DNA of 64,000 nt from Bacillus sp. AFS029637 (GTDB taxonomy: Bacteria; Bacillota; Bacilli; Bacillales; Bacillaceae_G). Location of the stretch: positions 14,547-78,546 of the forward strand of contig NZ_NUPZ01000041.1 of NCBI RefSeq assembly GCF_002584985.1. The letters run 5' to 3'. Numbering within the stretch: the first letter of the stretch is position 1; every line of letters begins with the position of its first letter. Positions 9,252 through 17,420 of this stretch are shown here, piece after piece. Both the position numbers and the translations under genes were made by a program. Below the pieces are notes generated by a model that was not told the origin of the DNA, searched no databases, and was given only the letters and a program-made list of their open reading frames with translations.

Positions 9252-10133
9252 TTATATTTTTGCAGTATCAGATACATTTAGCCATGCTTCATAAAATTCT
9301 TTAACTGATGCATACCGTTCTGCACGGTTTTCATTTACAGCACGATATGCTACCTCATATAATTCTTTACTTGCGTTCCATTTTATAAAGGTGCGATCTT
9401 TTTCACCGCCTAAAAGTGCGAATGCCATCGCACCCATATTAAATACATTTGTCCTCTCATCAATCATTGCGTTAAGCTCAAATTCCTCAGGAGACATAAA
9501 ACGAGAGGAACCCCATAATCGTCCCATTTTATTTATATATGGTTTTTTAGAATATAAATCAATATCGCAAATTTTCGTCTCATTTGTACTGAAATTATAT
9601 AAAATACTCCCATCATAAAAATCTATCGCTACATAGTTTTTCTTTTCTACATATGTATGGAAAGAAAAAATGGAATTCAATGAATGAATTCGTTCTGTAA
9701 CAGATAATTGCTTAAATTTAAAAAATGGAGAGTTTGGATGCATATATTTTTCAGGACGCGAGAAATTCCAATGCGGATGAAGACATTCGCCATCAAACCA
9801 ATTGAAAACTAAAACATATCCAGATTGAACCGGAAAATGTTCAATTAATTTTATAAGAGATGGATGCTGTAATTCCTCGTATATGGGAACTGAATTTTTT
9901 AATCTTTTAATAGCCTCATTCGTATTCCCGTTATATGAAATTGTATGAGCTCCAGCATATTTAATAAATTTCTTATGCCCATCTTTTTCCACACCAAAAG
10001 AAAGATTACCGGAATCTTGTTGGTCAAAAACTGCAAATACGGTTCCTAATTTCATAAGCCAATCAAAATTATGACGTTCTTTTAATTGGAAAGTTACATG
10101 GTTTAACTGAATTTCAACTGGAATATCTCTCAT
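9252..10133 (-). CDS. Divergent serine/threonine protein kinase
   Basis: 293 residues with an atypical protein kinase fold. The likely ATP-anchoring lysine is in KKFIKYAGA, the catalytic aspartate in VAIDFYDGSILYN (standing for HRDLKxxN), the metal-binding aspartate in KICDIDLY (for DFG), and the APE-like SPEE in RFMSPEEFELN. The HRD His-Arg and the DFG Phe-Gly are replaced, so catalysis may be altered. No membrane or PASTA segment, unlike PrkC. The start at 10133 has GCGAGGTAA upstream. A Spo0A-box-like TTCGACA lies upstream of it. Substrate unknown. Confidence 0.7.
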   Translation of the reverse strand: MRDIPVEIQLNHVTFQLKERHNFDWLMKLGTVFAVFDQQDSGNLSFGVEKDGHKKFIKYAGAHTISYNGNTNEAIKRLKNSVPIYEELQHPSLIKLIEHFPVQSGYVLVFNWFDGECLHPHWNFSRPEKYMHPNSPFFKFKQLSVTERIHSLNSIFSFHTYVEKKNYVAIDFYDGSILYNFSTNETKICDIDLYSKKPYINKMGRLWGSSRFMSPEEFELNAMIDERTNVFNMGAMAFALLGGEKDRTFIKWNASKELYEVAYRAVNENRAERYASVKEFYEAWLNVSDTAKI

Positions 10134-10176
10134 AATTTACCTCGCATTTATTATAATAAAGTTATATGTTTCAATA

Positions 10177-10183
10177 TTCGACA
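10177..10183 (-). promoter_or_regulatory. Possible Spo0A box
   Basis: TTCGACA, the exact reverse complement of the Spo0A core TGTCGAA. On the minus strand it sits just upstream of a TATAAT at about 10150, where a Spo0A-activated promoter would have its -35 region; the gene served would be the kinase at 9252-10133. A 7-base match alone is weak. Confidence 0.3.
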
Positions 10184-10260
10184 GATTTTGTGCAATTCCT
10201 ATGTTACTAACACGAAATTTTATAAATATAATGACACAAGCTTAAAAGGAGGCAAGAAAA

Positions 10261-10770
10261 ATGGATCAAAAAATTATTATCAAGCCACATCAAAAAGAAT
10301 GGCATGAAGAATACTTAAAAGAAAGATGCAAATTGAATGTTTTGCTGGGAGAAGAAATGATTGCTATTGAGCATATAGGGAGTACAGCGGTAGAAGGATT
10401 AGGAGCTAAACCACTTGTTGATATGATGATTGGCGTAACGGATTTGCGAATTACTGATAAGTGGATTGAAGACCTATCAAAAATAGGATATGAGTATGTT
10501 CCAAAAGAAACACCTAATTGGCGTTTTTTTAGAAAGGGGAAATGGCGAGCAGGTACCCACCATATACATGTTTATATTTATAATAGTGACGAATGGAGAA
10601 ATAATCTCTTATTTCGAGACTTTCTAAAAAAACATGAATGGGCACGTAAAGAATATAGAGAATTAAAAGAGGTACTTGCAGCTACATATCCTTTTGATCG
10701 TGTGTCATATACAAATGCAAAAGCGCCGTTTATTCAAAACATAATAAAATTAGCTAAACAATATCACTAG
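10261..10770 (+). CDS. GrpB family protein
   Basis: 169 residues of the GrpB/UPF0157 family, related to nucleotidyltransferase folds. The signature is AIEHIGSTAVEGLGAKPLVD, where GST and the D in KPLVDMMI match the GS...D pattern of these folds. The C-terminal half carries the usual FRDFLKKHEWARKEYRELK. In other bacteria the domain can be fused to dephospho-CoA kinase; here it is free-standing. Biochemical role unknown. ATG 10261 with AAAGGAGG upstream. It may share a transcript with the next gene, about 120 bases on. Confidence 0.85.
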   Translation: MDQKIIIKPHQKEWHEEYLKERCKLNVLLGEEMIAIEHIGSTAVEGLGAKPLVDMMIGVTDLRITDKWIEDLSKIGYEYVPKETPNWRFFRKGKWRAGTHHIHVYIYNSDEWRNNLLFRDFLKKHEWARKEYRELKEVLAATYPFDRVSYTNAKAPFIQNIIKLAKQYH

Positions 10771-10887
10771 AAAATTTTATTAATATTGAAATTCTCATTT
10801 TATTTTCATCTTTCTCTCATGTTCTTTTCTTCTGTAGTTGATACACTGTTTGTTATAGGAATTGTAAAAGCAAGGAGATTAAATAAA

Positions 10888-11418
10888 ATGGAGAAGTTAC
10901 TCAGAAATAAATATTTTCATTTATATGTTAAAATTATAGGTTTTACTATTATTATTTGCAGTGTAGAATTGCTATTTATTAATGTTACATATGGGGATGT
11001 ATTACATGTAAATGGGTTAAATAAAAAATTAGGTTCTGTTGGTGAGTATGGGGCAATTTTCGCTGCATCTTTATGGTTCTTACGTCATTTATGGTTGTTT
11101 TTAAAGAAAAAAAACATAAATTTATTTAAAAGTATTAAAGAACTATATCTTTTCATAAAAAAGTTTCATGTATTAATTGGATATGCTGTAATTGCTGTTG
11201 CGATTACTCACGGTGCCTACTTTTTAATAAAAGGGAGTCGCCATATTTTATTAATATACAGTGGTATCTTTTCTCTATTAGTTTTACTAGCACTAGGTTT
11301 AACTGGTTTTTTTTCACAAAAATTAAATAAGAAAACAAAATTTATGGTATATAGAAAAGTACATCAAGTTATTGCAATTATATTTGGGATAGGTTTACTT
11401 ATTCATTTAAACGTATAG
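10888..11418 (+). CDS. Multi-pass membrane protein with paired histidines, two-component operon
   Basis: About 176 residues with five predicted helices. The open frame begins at a TTG at 10786, but AAGGAG at 10872-10877 sets ATG 10888 as the start. Histidines lie in or near helices (FLRHLWLF, KKFHVLIGY, AITHGAYFL, RKVHQVIAI, LLIHLNV), the pattern expected of a ferric reductase-like or b-type haem membrane domain. This is inference from the spacing, not a firm family match. It is followed after 11 bases by a response regulator and kinase, so it is probably the accessory sensor or the target of that system. Confidence 0.55.
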   Translation: MEKLLRNKYFHLYVKIIGFTIIICSVELLFINVTYGDVLHVNGLNKKLGSVGEYGAIFAASLWFLRHLWLFLKKKNINLFKSIKELYLFIKKFHVLIGYAVIAVAITHGAYFLIKGSRHILLIYSGIFSLLVLLALGLTGFFSQKLNKKTKFMVYRKVHQVIAIIFGIGLLIHLNV

Positions 11419-11429
11419 GGAGGGAACTG

Positions 11430-12107
11430 TTGTTGCAACATATATTAATTATTGAAGATGAGGAAAGTTTAGCAGATTTTTTAGAGTTAGAATTAAAGTA
11501 TGAAGGGTATAAAGTAGATATACAGTTTGATGGAAGAAAGGGATTAACAGCTGCGCTTGAAAAAAATTATGATCTTATATTACTCGATTTAATGCTTCCA
11601 GGATTAAATGGATTAGAAGTATGTCGTCGATTAAGAGCAACTAAAAAGACCCCCATTATCATGTTGACCGCTCGTGATAGTATTATGGATCGTGTGACAG
11701 GATTAGATAGTGGAGCTGATGATTACCTTCCAAAGCCATTTGCAATCGAAGAATTGTTAGCGCGTATGAGAGTTATTTTTAGACGAGAAGAAAATATAGA
11801 AAATAAGCCTGTCACATTCCTTACATTCAAAGATTTACAGCTCCAGATTGAATCGCGAACGATTACAAAAGAAAATGAAGAAATCGAACTTACAAATAAA
11901 GAATTCGAGCTATTGCTTATGTTTATGAAAAATATTAATCGAGTACTTACACGTGATGTTTTATTGGATCAAGTATGGGGATATGACGCAATCGTTGAGA
12001 CGAATATTGTGGATGTATATGTTCGTTATTTACGAAATAAGTTACATAGTGTTGATAAGGAGGAATATATCCAAACAGTCCGAGGAGCAGGATATATAAT
12101 GAAATGA
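11430..12107 (+). CDS. OmpR/PhoB family response regulator
   Basis: 225 residues. The receiver domain (about 1-115) has the acidic pair ED9-11, phosphoacceptor Asp53 in LILLDLMLPG, the Thr of MLTARD and the Lys of LPKPF. The C-terminal winged helix (about 130-225) has LTNKEFELLLMFM and YIQTVRGAGYIMK. The start is a TTG at 11430 (first residues MLQHILIIEDEE) behind AGGGAGGGAAC. It overlaps the kinase by the 4-base ATGA and presumably answers to it. The target genes cannot be told, though the membrane gene upstream is an obvious one. Confidence 0.9.
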   Translation: MLQHILIIEDEESLADFLELELKYEGYKVDIQFDGRKGLTAALEKNYDLILLDLMLPGLNGLEVCRRLRATKKTPIIMLTARDSIMDRVTGLDSGADDYLPKPFAIEELLARMRVIFRREENIENKPVTFLTFKDLQLQIESRTITKENEEIELTNKEFELLLMFMKNINRVLTRDVLLDQVWGYDAIVETNIVDVYVRYLRNKLHSVDKEEYIQTVRGAGYIMK

Positions 12108-13519
12108 TAAAAAATATTATGTTTCGCATTCGAAATCTACCTATAAAGTGGAAGTTAACACTTTGGTCTACTGCATTAGTATTTATTTTATTCATTTTAT
12201 ATAGTACGTTACAATTTTTGGTTATTAATAAGTGGACTATAGATTATGAACAGAAACAAATAAATAGACAAGTGACAGAAATAGCGGCATATTTCCAAGA
12301 TAAAAATGATAGCCTTTCTACGAAAACTTTCGAAAATAGTAAAGATTTTCTAAATAATATGATTGATAAGCATCAAATGATTCGTATTATCGATATTAAT
12401 GGAAAACCGATTGTCTCTGTCTCACGAGATTTTAATGAAAATTGGATAAAACCGAAGTATATTATAGAAGATGAATCTTTAATAACGAGGCATCTAGAAG
12501 ATCGAATATTAGTGGAGCGTATACCAATTCAAACAAAAGGATTCACTGGAACGATTGAACTTACGAAAAACTTAGAGACTTTTGATCACTTATTAAAAAT
12601 TATTTTAGTTGTAATGGTTATTTCTGGGGTATTCGGATTGATATTTAGTTTTTTAGGTGGAATACTTATATCAAAAAAACTATTATCAAGTGTTCAAAAT
12701 ATAACAGACACGATGAACCGTATTAAGAAAAACGGATTAAATGAGCGTGTTCCAGTACGAGAAAATAATGATGAACTCGCTAAATTATCATTTCTATTTA
12801 ACGAAATGATGGATGAAGTAGAAACTTCTTTTACGCAACAGAAACAGTTTGTAGAAGACGCATCCCATGAATTAAGAACACCGTTAACAATCATTCAGGG
12901 ACACTTAGCGATGTTAAATCGGTGGGGGAAAAATGATCCAGCGGTATTAGATAAATCTCTTCAATCCAGTTTAAAAGAAGTAGAACGTTTAAATAAATTG
13001 GTTTCAGAATTGCTAGAACTATCAAGAGCTGATTCTGAACAGATGCATCCAATAGAAGCTGAGCCAGTCCATGTAAATAGCGTATTAAAACAAGTTGCGC
13101 AAAACTTTGCGGTACTTCAAACTGATTTTCAATTTGATCTAAAATTAGATGGTAATGCAGCGTATGTATCAATGCCATCATCTTACTTAGAACAAATTAT
13201 TATTATCATAATGGATAATGCAGTAAAATATACAAAAGAAGTTAATAAGTATATTTGCATAGAATCCTGTATACAATCGGAGAAAGTTAAAATTTGTATA
13301 TTAGACCGTGGATCAGGAATACCTGAAGAAGATTTACCATTTGTTCTAAATCGCTTTTATCGAGTTGATAAAGCTAGGAGCAGAAAGCAAGGGGGAAATG
13401 GGCTAGGGTTGTCTATTGCAAAACGAATTGTAGAGAAATACGACGGAGCTATTGAAATAGAGAGTAAAGAAAATGAGGGAACAGTTGTTACGGTTGCACT
13501 ACCTTGCATCATAAAATAA
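12104..13519 (+). CDS. HAMP-domain sensor histidine kinase
   Basis: 471 residues. TM1 at about 18-38 and TM2 at about 165-190 flank a 120-residue extracellular sensor. A HAMP domain follows (about 190-240), then HisKA with His255 in DASHELRTPLTIIQGH and HATPase_c with DNAVKY, DRGSGIPEEDL and GNGLGLSIAKRI. The ATG overlaps the response regulator stop as ATGA, so the two are translationally coupled. The plan resembles YkoH/CssS-type envelope sensors; the signal is not evident. A terminator follows 20 bases later. Confidence 0.9.
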   Translation: MIKNIMFRIRNLPIKWKLTLWSTALVFILFILYSTLQFLVINKWTIDYEQKQINRQVTEIAAYFQDKNDSLSTKTFENSKDFLNNMIDKHQMIRIIDINGKPIVSVSRDFNENWIKPKYIIEDESLITRHLEDRILVERIPIQTKGFTGTIELTKNLETFDHLLKIILVVMVISGVFGLIFSFLGGILISKKLLSSVQNITDTMNRIKKNGLNERVPVRENNDELAKLSFLFNEMMDEVETSFTQQKQFVEDASHELRTPLTIIQGHLAMLNRWGKNDPAVLDKSLQSSLKEVERLNKLVSELLELSRADSEQMHPIEAEPVHVNSVLKQVAQNFAVLQTDFQFDLKLDGNAAYVSMPSSYLEQIIIIIMDNAVKYTKEVNKYICIESCIQSEKVKICILDRGSGIPEEDLPFVLNRFYRVDKARSRKQGGNGLGLSIAKRIVEKYDGAIEIESKENEGTVVTVALPCIIK

Positions 13520-13538
13520 ATGCTTTGAAGTATTGAAA

Positions 13539-13570
13539 AGAAGGGATGTTTTGTACATTCCTTCTTTTTT
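13539..13570 (+). terminator. Terminator of the two-component operon
   Basis: AGAAGGGATGT pairs with ACATTCCTTCT around TTTG, with one mismatch, followed by a T-run. Confidence 0.75.
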
Positions 13571-13951
13571 GCGATCGAATTAGTTTGCTTATTTCGAACT
13601 TGCTTGTACAATTAGTGGCATTAAAAGGAAATAATAATGAAAGCAATCGTAGATCAAAATAAAAGAGGATTTGATGATATATTCTTGTACTTCCGTATGC
13701 ATTAATAATATGATTTTGTAACTCGCATATTTAAATGTATATGTTATGTATTTTATATATGAAAAATATTCGAGTTGTATAATTTAAAAGGTTTTTAAGC
13801 TTTGTACATAAATAGCCTATAAAATTAGTTTCATCATTGTAAAGTAAATGATAGTAAAATGAGAATTAGATGAGAAAAGCTTAAGCCCATTTTCATAATG
13901 ATGTTGTATACTGTGTAAATCAAGAACACTTGTATGTAAGGAGAGAGTAGT
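13571..13951. other. Intergenic region before the phosphatase gene
   Basis: About 380 bases. A 22-codon frame at 13637-13705 with AAAGGAAA before it (starts MKAIVDQNK) is too short to call and may be a gene remnant. The end has GGAGAG before ATG 13952 and a likely -10 TATACT near 13908. Otherwise AT-rich with nothing I can name. Confidence 0.4.
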
Positions 13952-14551
13952 ATGAATTACACAGTATTTCAATGGTTTAATCATTTCGCGGGATCGTCCA
14001 AGCTTTTAGATACGCTAATGATCGCTATTACAAATAGTGCTGTTTATGTAGCGATTCTGTTTATGCTTATCTTATGGTTTAATAACGGAAAGAAAGAGAA
14101 TGCAATTAGAAAACAATATACAGTTTTATATACGACACTTTCAGTTAGTATTGCATTACTAGTAAATGTTTTCATTCATGCGGTGTATTATCATCCGCGT
14201 CCTTTTATATCACATGAAGTACATCAATTAGTACCACATGCAGCAGATTCATCATTTGTTAGTGATCATTCTGTACTTGTATTTTCCATTGCATTTGTAT
14301 TTATTCTTAGAGGAGAAAAACTGAAATATATTGCACTTATTTGGGCAGTGTTAGTTGGCATATCACGTATGTACGTAGGCGTTCATTATCCACTAGATAT
14401 ACTTGGCGCTGCTTTCTTAACATTTATTACGAGTGGCTTAGTAATGCAAAGTGCACGTATATTTGAACCGATAGCGAAATTTGTTTTTAAAATGTATGGA
14501 TTGGTAGCGAAACGAATTCCTTTTTTAGCGAAATATAACCATATAGCTTAA
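13952..14551 (+). CDS. PAP2 family undecaprenyl-diphosphatase, BcrC type
   Basis: 199 residues with six likely helices; a type 2 phosphatidic acid phosphatase fold that in BcrC/YwoA dephosphorylates undecaprenyl diphosphate on the outer face of the membrane for recycling in wall synthesis. Motifs: HPRPF (motif 1), SSFVSDHS (motif 2, with BcrC-like SDH in place of PSGH) and SRMYVGVHYPLD (motif 3). BcrC proteins also confer bacitracin resistance. ATG 13952 with GGAGAG upstream. Monocistronic, followed by a terminator. A second, unrelated enzyme type for this reaction (UppP) is encoded at 48575-49354. Confidence 0.82.
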   Translation: MNYTVFQWFNHFAGSSKLLDTLMIAITNSAVYVAILFMLILWFNNGKKENAIRKQYTVLYTTLSVSIALLVNVFIHAVYYHPRPFISHEVHQLVPHAADSSFVSDHSVLVFSIAFVFILRGEKLKYIALIWAVLVGISRMYVGVHYPLDILGAAFLTFITSGLVMQSARIFEPIAKFVFKMYGLVAKRIPFLAKYNHIA

Positions 14552-14555
14552 ATTT

Positions 14556-14586
14556 AAGAACCTACAAAATAAGTAGGTTCTTTTTG
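14556..14586 (+). terminator. Terminator of the phosphatase gene
   Basis: AAGAACCTAC pairs with GTAGGTTCTT around AAAATAA, followed by Ts. Confidence 0.85.
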
Positions 14587-14780
14587 TTTGAATATTTTTA
14601 AAATTTCACGCACTGAATTATATTAAAAAGTAAATAAAAACAAAAAAAATTATTTGCACACCTAGATTCTTACTAATATAAAGGGATTACCAAAAAAACT
14701 ACGAAAAATATAGTATTAAATAAAATCATACTTAGAAGCGTATCTTTTCATTGATTAATTGTAAAAGAAAGGAGAAAAGT

Positions 14781-16919
14781 ATGCATAAACTTCAAACAAA
14801 TAAAGGTGCTCGGTACATGATGATTGCTTTTATTATTTTGTTTCTTACTATGCTTTTACGTTTTTTTTACATTCAAGCAGTAGGGGTCGTGCAAAATGTT
14901 GATGTAAAGGAACTTGCGAATGAACAGCATAATAAAAATGGTGTTTTAGAAGCTAATCGTGGCACAATTTATGATCAAACTGGAAAAGTACTAGTCCAAG
15001 ATTCCACAACGTATCGTGTTGTTGTGAATTTAAAAGGGAAGGATAAAGTGAAAAATAAAGATGAAACTGCAGGGCGATTAGCTGATGCGCTTGAAATTGA
15101 TAAAGAAGAAGTAATAAAAAATTTTCATGAGGGACGTACGCAAGTTGAAATTGGAAAAGCTGGTCGGAATTTATCTAGAGAAATGAAAGATCAAATAAAA
15201 AAATTGAAAATACCAGGAGTGTCTTTTAGTCCAGAGAAAGCAAGAGTATATCCAAATGAAAATTTTGCATCCTATATACTTGGATTTGCTAGACCCGACG
15301 CTAAAGGAAATACAGAAGGGAAATTTGGACTTGAAAAAAGTTTGGATAAATATTTACGCTCTACAAACGGGAATATAGAATATGTAGGCTCACAAAAAGG
15401 TATTCCGCTTACAAATGATATTAGAAAAGTAGAACCTGCTAAAAATGGAAATAATGTATATCTTACACTTGATAAACAAATTAATAGTTTTTTAGAAGAA
15501 GCGATGAATAAAGCACAAGAGCACTATGATCCTTCTATGTTAATAGGAATCATTGCAGATCCCAAGACAGGAAAAGTTTTAGGGATGTCTAGTAAGCCTA
15601 GTTTTAATCCTAATAAAGGCGATATAGAGTATTTTTTAAATGATCCAATTGCAAATGCATATGAACCAGGTTCAACAATGAAAGTGTTTACGCTAGCTGC
15701 TGCCATTAATGAAGGTGTATATAACGGGAAAGAATATTTCCAATCCGGAAAATATTCAGTTGGTTCATCGGATATAAAAGATCATAATGGCGGATTGGGA
15801 TGGGGATCTATTACATTTGATGAAGGTTTTGAAAGATCATCAAACGTAGCGTTTTCTATTTTAGAAGATCAATTACTAAAACCGGATAAATTTAAGCAAT
15901 ATATGAATAAATTTGGATTCAACCAAAAAACAGGAATAGATTTACCTGGTGAGAGTAAAAATACTTTATTATTAAATACACAAATTCAACAAGTCACAAC
16001 TTCTTTCGGACAAGGTTCTACAGTAACTCCTATTCAAATAATCCAAGCAGCTAGCGCAATAGCTAATGACGGGAAAATGATGCAACCGTATATCGTTGAC
16101 AAAATTGTAAATCCAACAAACAAACAAGTTATTATGGAAAATCAACCGAAAGAAATTGGAAATCCGATAAAAAAAGAGACAGCGGACAAGGTAAGGAGCT
16201 TAATGGAGCGTGTTATTACGTCTTCAAAAGGTACTGGTACAATGTATAAAGTAGATGGTTATCCAATAGGCGGTAAGACAGGAACAGCTCAAATTCCGAA
16301 TCCGGAAAATGGACGATATATGGAAGGGAAAGAAAATTATATTTTTTCATTTTTAGGAATGGCTCCGATTGATGACCCAGAATTAATTGTATATTTAGCT
16401 ATTAAACAACCAAAATTAAAGGGAGATGAATATGGAGCGCAGCCACTTGCTGAAATATTTAAACCAGTTATGAAAAATAGTCTTGAATATTTAAAGGTGA
16501 AACCATATACCGAAAAACAAATGGCAGATGCGACGAAACAATCTCAAATAAAAGTGCAAAATTATGTTAACCAAACGATGGATACAGTAGAGAACAGTGT
16601 AGAAAAAATGAAACTCCAGCCAGTAATTTTAGGAAAAGGCAAGATAACAAAACAATATCCGCAGTCTGGCGAAATAATGAGTGAAGGAGATCGTATATTT
16701 CTATTAGGAAATAACGCAAAAATGCCAAATTTAAAAGGTTGGTCTATGCGTGATGTTATGCATTTCTCCAAGCTATTAAAATTAGATTTAAAAACGTTAG
16801 GTACGGGATATGTAACGAGCCAAAGTATTGAACGAGGACAAGATATACAAGAAGGAGATACGTTAATATTAGAATTAGAACCTCCACTACAACCGTTAGC
16901 AGAGGCGAATGCAAATTAA
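14781..16919 (+). CDS. Class B penicillin-binding protein with PASTA domains (PBP2B/SpoVD type)
   Basis: About 712 residues; a membrane-anchored transpeptidase cross-linking peptidoglycan on the outer face. A single N-terminal anchor (MMIAFIILFLTMLLRFFYIQ) is followed by a dimerisation domain (about 50-210) and the transpeptidase domain. Catalytic Ser298 is in PGSTMKVF; SSN is the second motif; KTGT (Lys499) the third. Two C-terminal PASTA repeats occupy the last 130 residues. The ATG at 14781 follows AAAGGAG; the frame is open 10 codons further up. It lies outside any mur/dcw cluster, so it is an extra PBP2B/SpoVD paralogue, possibly used in sporulation. It is intact, unlike the PBP remnant at 2428. 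Confidence 0.88.
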   Translation: MHKLQTNKGARYMMIAFIILFLTMLLRFFYIQAVGVVQNVDVKELANEQHNKNGVLEANRGTIYDQTGKVLVQDSTTYRVVVNLKGKDKVKNKDETAGRLADALEIDKEEVIKNFHEGRTQVEIGKAGRNLSREMKDQIKKLKIPGVSFSPEKARVYPNENFASYILGFARPDAKGNTEGKFGLEKSLDKYLRSTNGNIEYVGSQKGIPLTNDIRKVEPAKNGNNVYLTLDKQINSFLEEAMNKAQEHYDPSMLIGIIADPKTGKVLGMSSKPSFNPNKGDIEYFLNDPIANAYEPGSTMKVFTLAAAINEGVYNGKEYFQSGKYSVGSSDIKDHNGGLGWGSITFDEGFERSSNVAFSILEDQLLKPDKFKQYMNKFGFNQKTGIDLPGESKNTLLLNTQIQQVTTSFGQGSTVTPIQIIQAASAIANDGKMMQPYIVDKIVNPTNKQVIMENQPKEIGNPIKKETADKVRSLMERVITSSKGTGTMYKVDGYPIGGKTGTAQIPNPENGRYMEGKENYIFSFLGMAPIDDPELIVYLAIKQPKLKGDEYGAQPLAEIFKPVMKNSLEYLKVKPYTEKQMADATKQSQIKVQNYVNQTMDTVENSVEKMKLQPVILGKGKITKQYPQSGEIMSEGDRIFLLGNNAKMPNLKGWSMRDVMHFSKLLKLDLKTLGTGYVTSQSIERGQDIQEGDTLILELEPPLQPLAEANAN

Positions 16920-16930
16920 TTCAGACGATC

Positions 16931-16966
16931 TAAAGGGGCTATCTATATACAGTAGGCCCTTTTTTA
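16931..16966 (+). terminator. Terminator of the PASTA PBP gene
   Basis: AAAGGGGCTA pairs with TAGGCCCTTT with one mismatch, then a T-run. Confidence 0.7.
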
Positions 16967-17059
16967 GGTTTAGGTAATTTCACGCACCGTAATTTTTAGA
17001 AAAAATAATAAACAAGATCAGTAACGTTGGCATAATTTGAAACGACAGATTATTCTTTA

Positions 17060-17088
17060 TTTACAGTTATATAAAACTGTGATAATAT
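17060..17088 (+). promoter_or_regulatory. Promoter of the T-box leader
   Basis: TTTACA (17060-17065), 17-base spacer, TAATAT (17083-17088); predicted start near 17095. Confidence 0.65.
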
Positions 17089-17099
17089 GGAAAAAATCA

Positions 17100-17385
17100 A
17101 ATGCAATGAAGAGAAGAGTAAATAAAATGAATTTTTCACAGAGAGCTCCATGCAGCTGAAAAGGAGCAAAAATTCTTTATTGAACCAAGCCTCTGAGCAG
17201 CACATCGGAACCTTTCATAAAGGGGGTGGTGTGACGGGAGCTCCCGTTATAGAGATAAGGTATAAGCATGAAAACAATGTAGTACCTGATAAGATTAATA
17301 TGGCGACATATTAATAAACTAGGGTGGCACCGCGATGGTAAATCTCGTCCCTAAGACTAAAAGTCTTGGGGGTGAGATTTTTTTA
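17100..17385 (+). ncRNA. T-box leader, specifier CCA (proline)
   Basis: Complete T-box. The AGAGAGCTCC/GGAGC arm with GCTGAA loop belongs to stem I, as does the pairing of GAATTTTT with AAAAATTC. The loop E motif of the specifier bulge is seen as AGTA (17117-17120) opposite GAA (17182-17184). The next three bases, CCA (17185-17187), are the specifier, so the leader should sense uncharged proline tRNA. The T-box AGGGTGGCACCGCG is at 17321-17334, and its GGTGGC pairs with the tRNA acceptor end. The terminator arms are 17341-17357 and 17363-17379 with a T-run. It precedes the MFS gene by 36 bases. The codon call depends on the loop E alignment; ACC (threonine), one base off, is less likely. Confidence 0.93.
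17341..17385 (+). terminator. T-box attenuator terminator
   Basis: AATCTCGTCCCTAAGAC pairs with GTCTTGGGGGTGAGATT around TAAAA, followed by seven Ts. Its 5' arm overlaps the region needed by the antiterminator. Confidence 0.88.
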
Positions 17386-17420
17386 TTGCTTTAAAACCAT
17401 TTGGAAAGCGGGGGCCAAAA

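Noticed and set aside
13637-13705. 22-codon frame MKAIVDQNK... after AAAGGAAA
   Set aside because: Too short and without a match I know; could be a relict of a dehydrogenase-like gene, but there is no further support.
17184-17186. ACC (threonine) as T-box specifier
   Set aside because: The loop E GAA is normally followed directly by the codon, which gives CCA; ACC would break that register.
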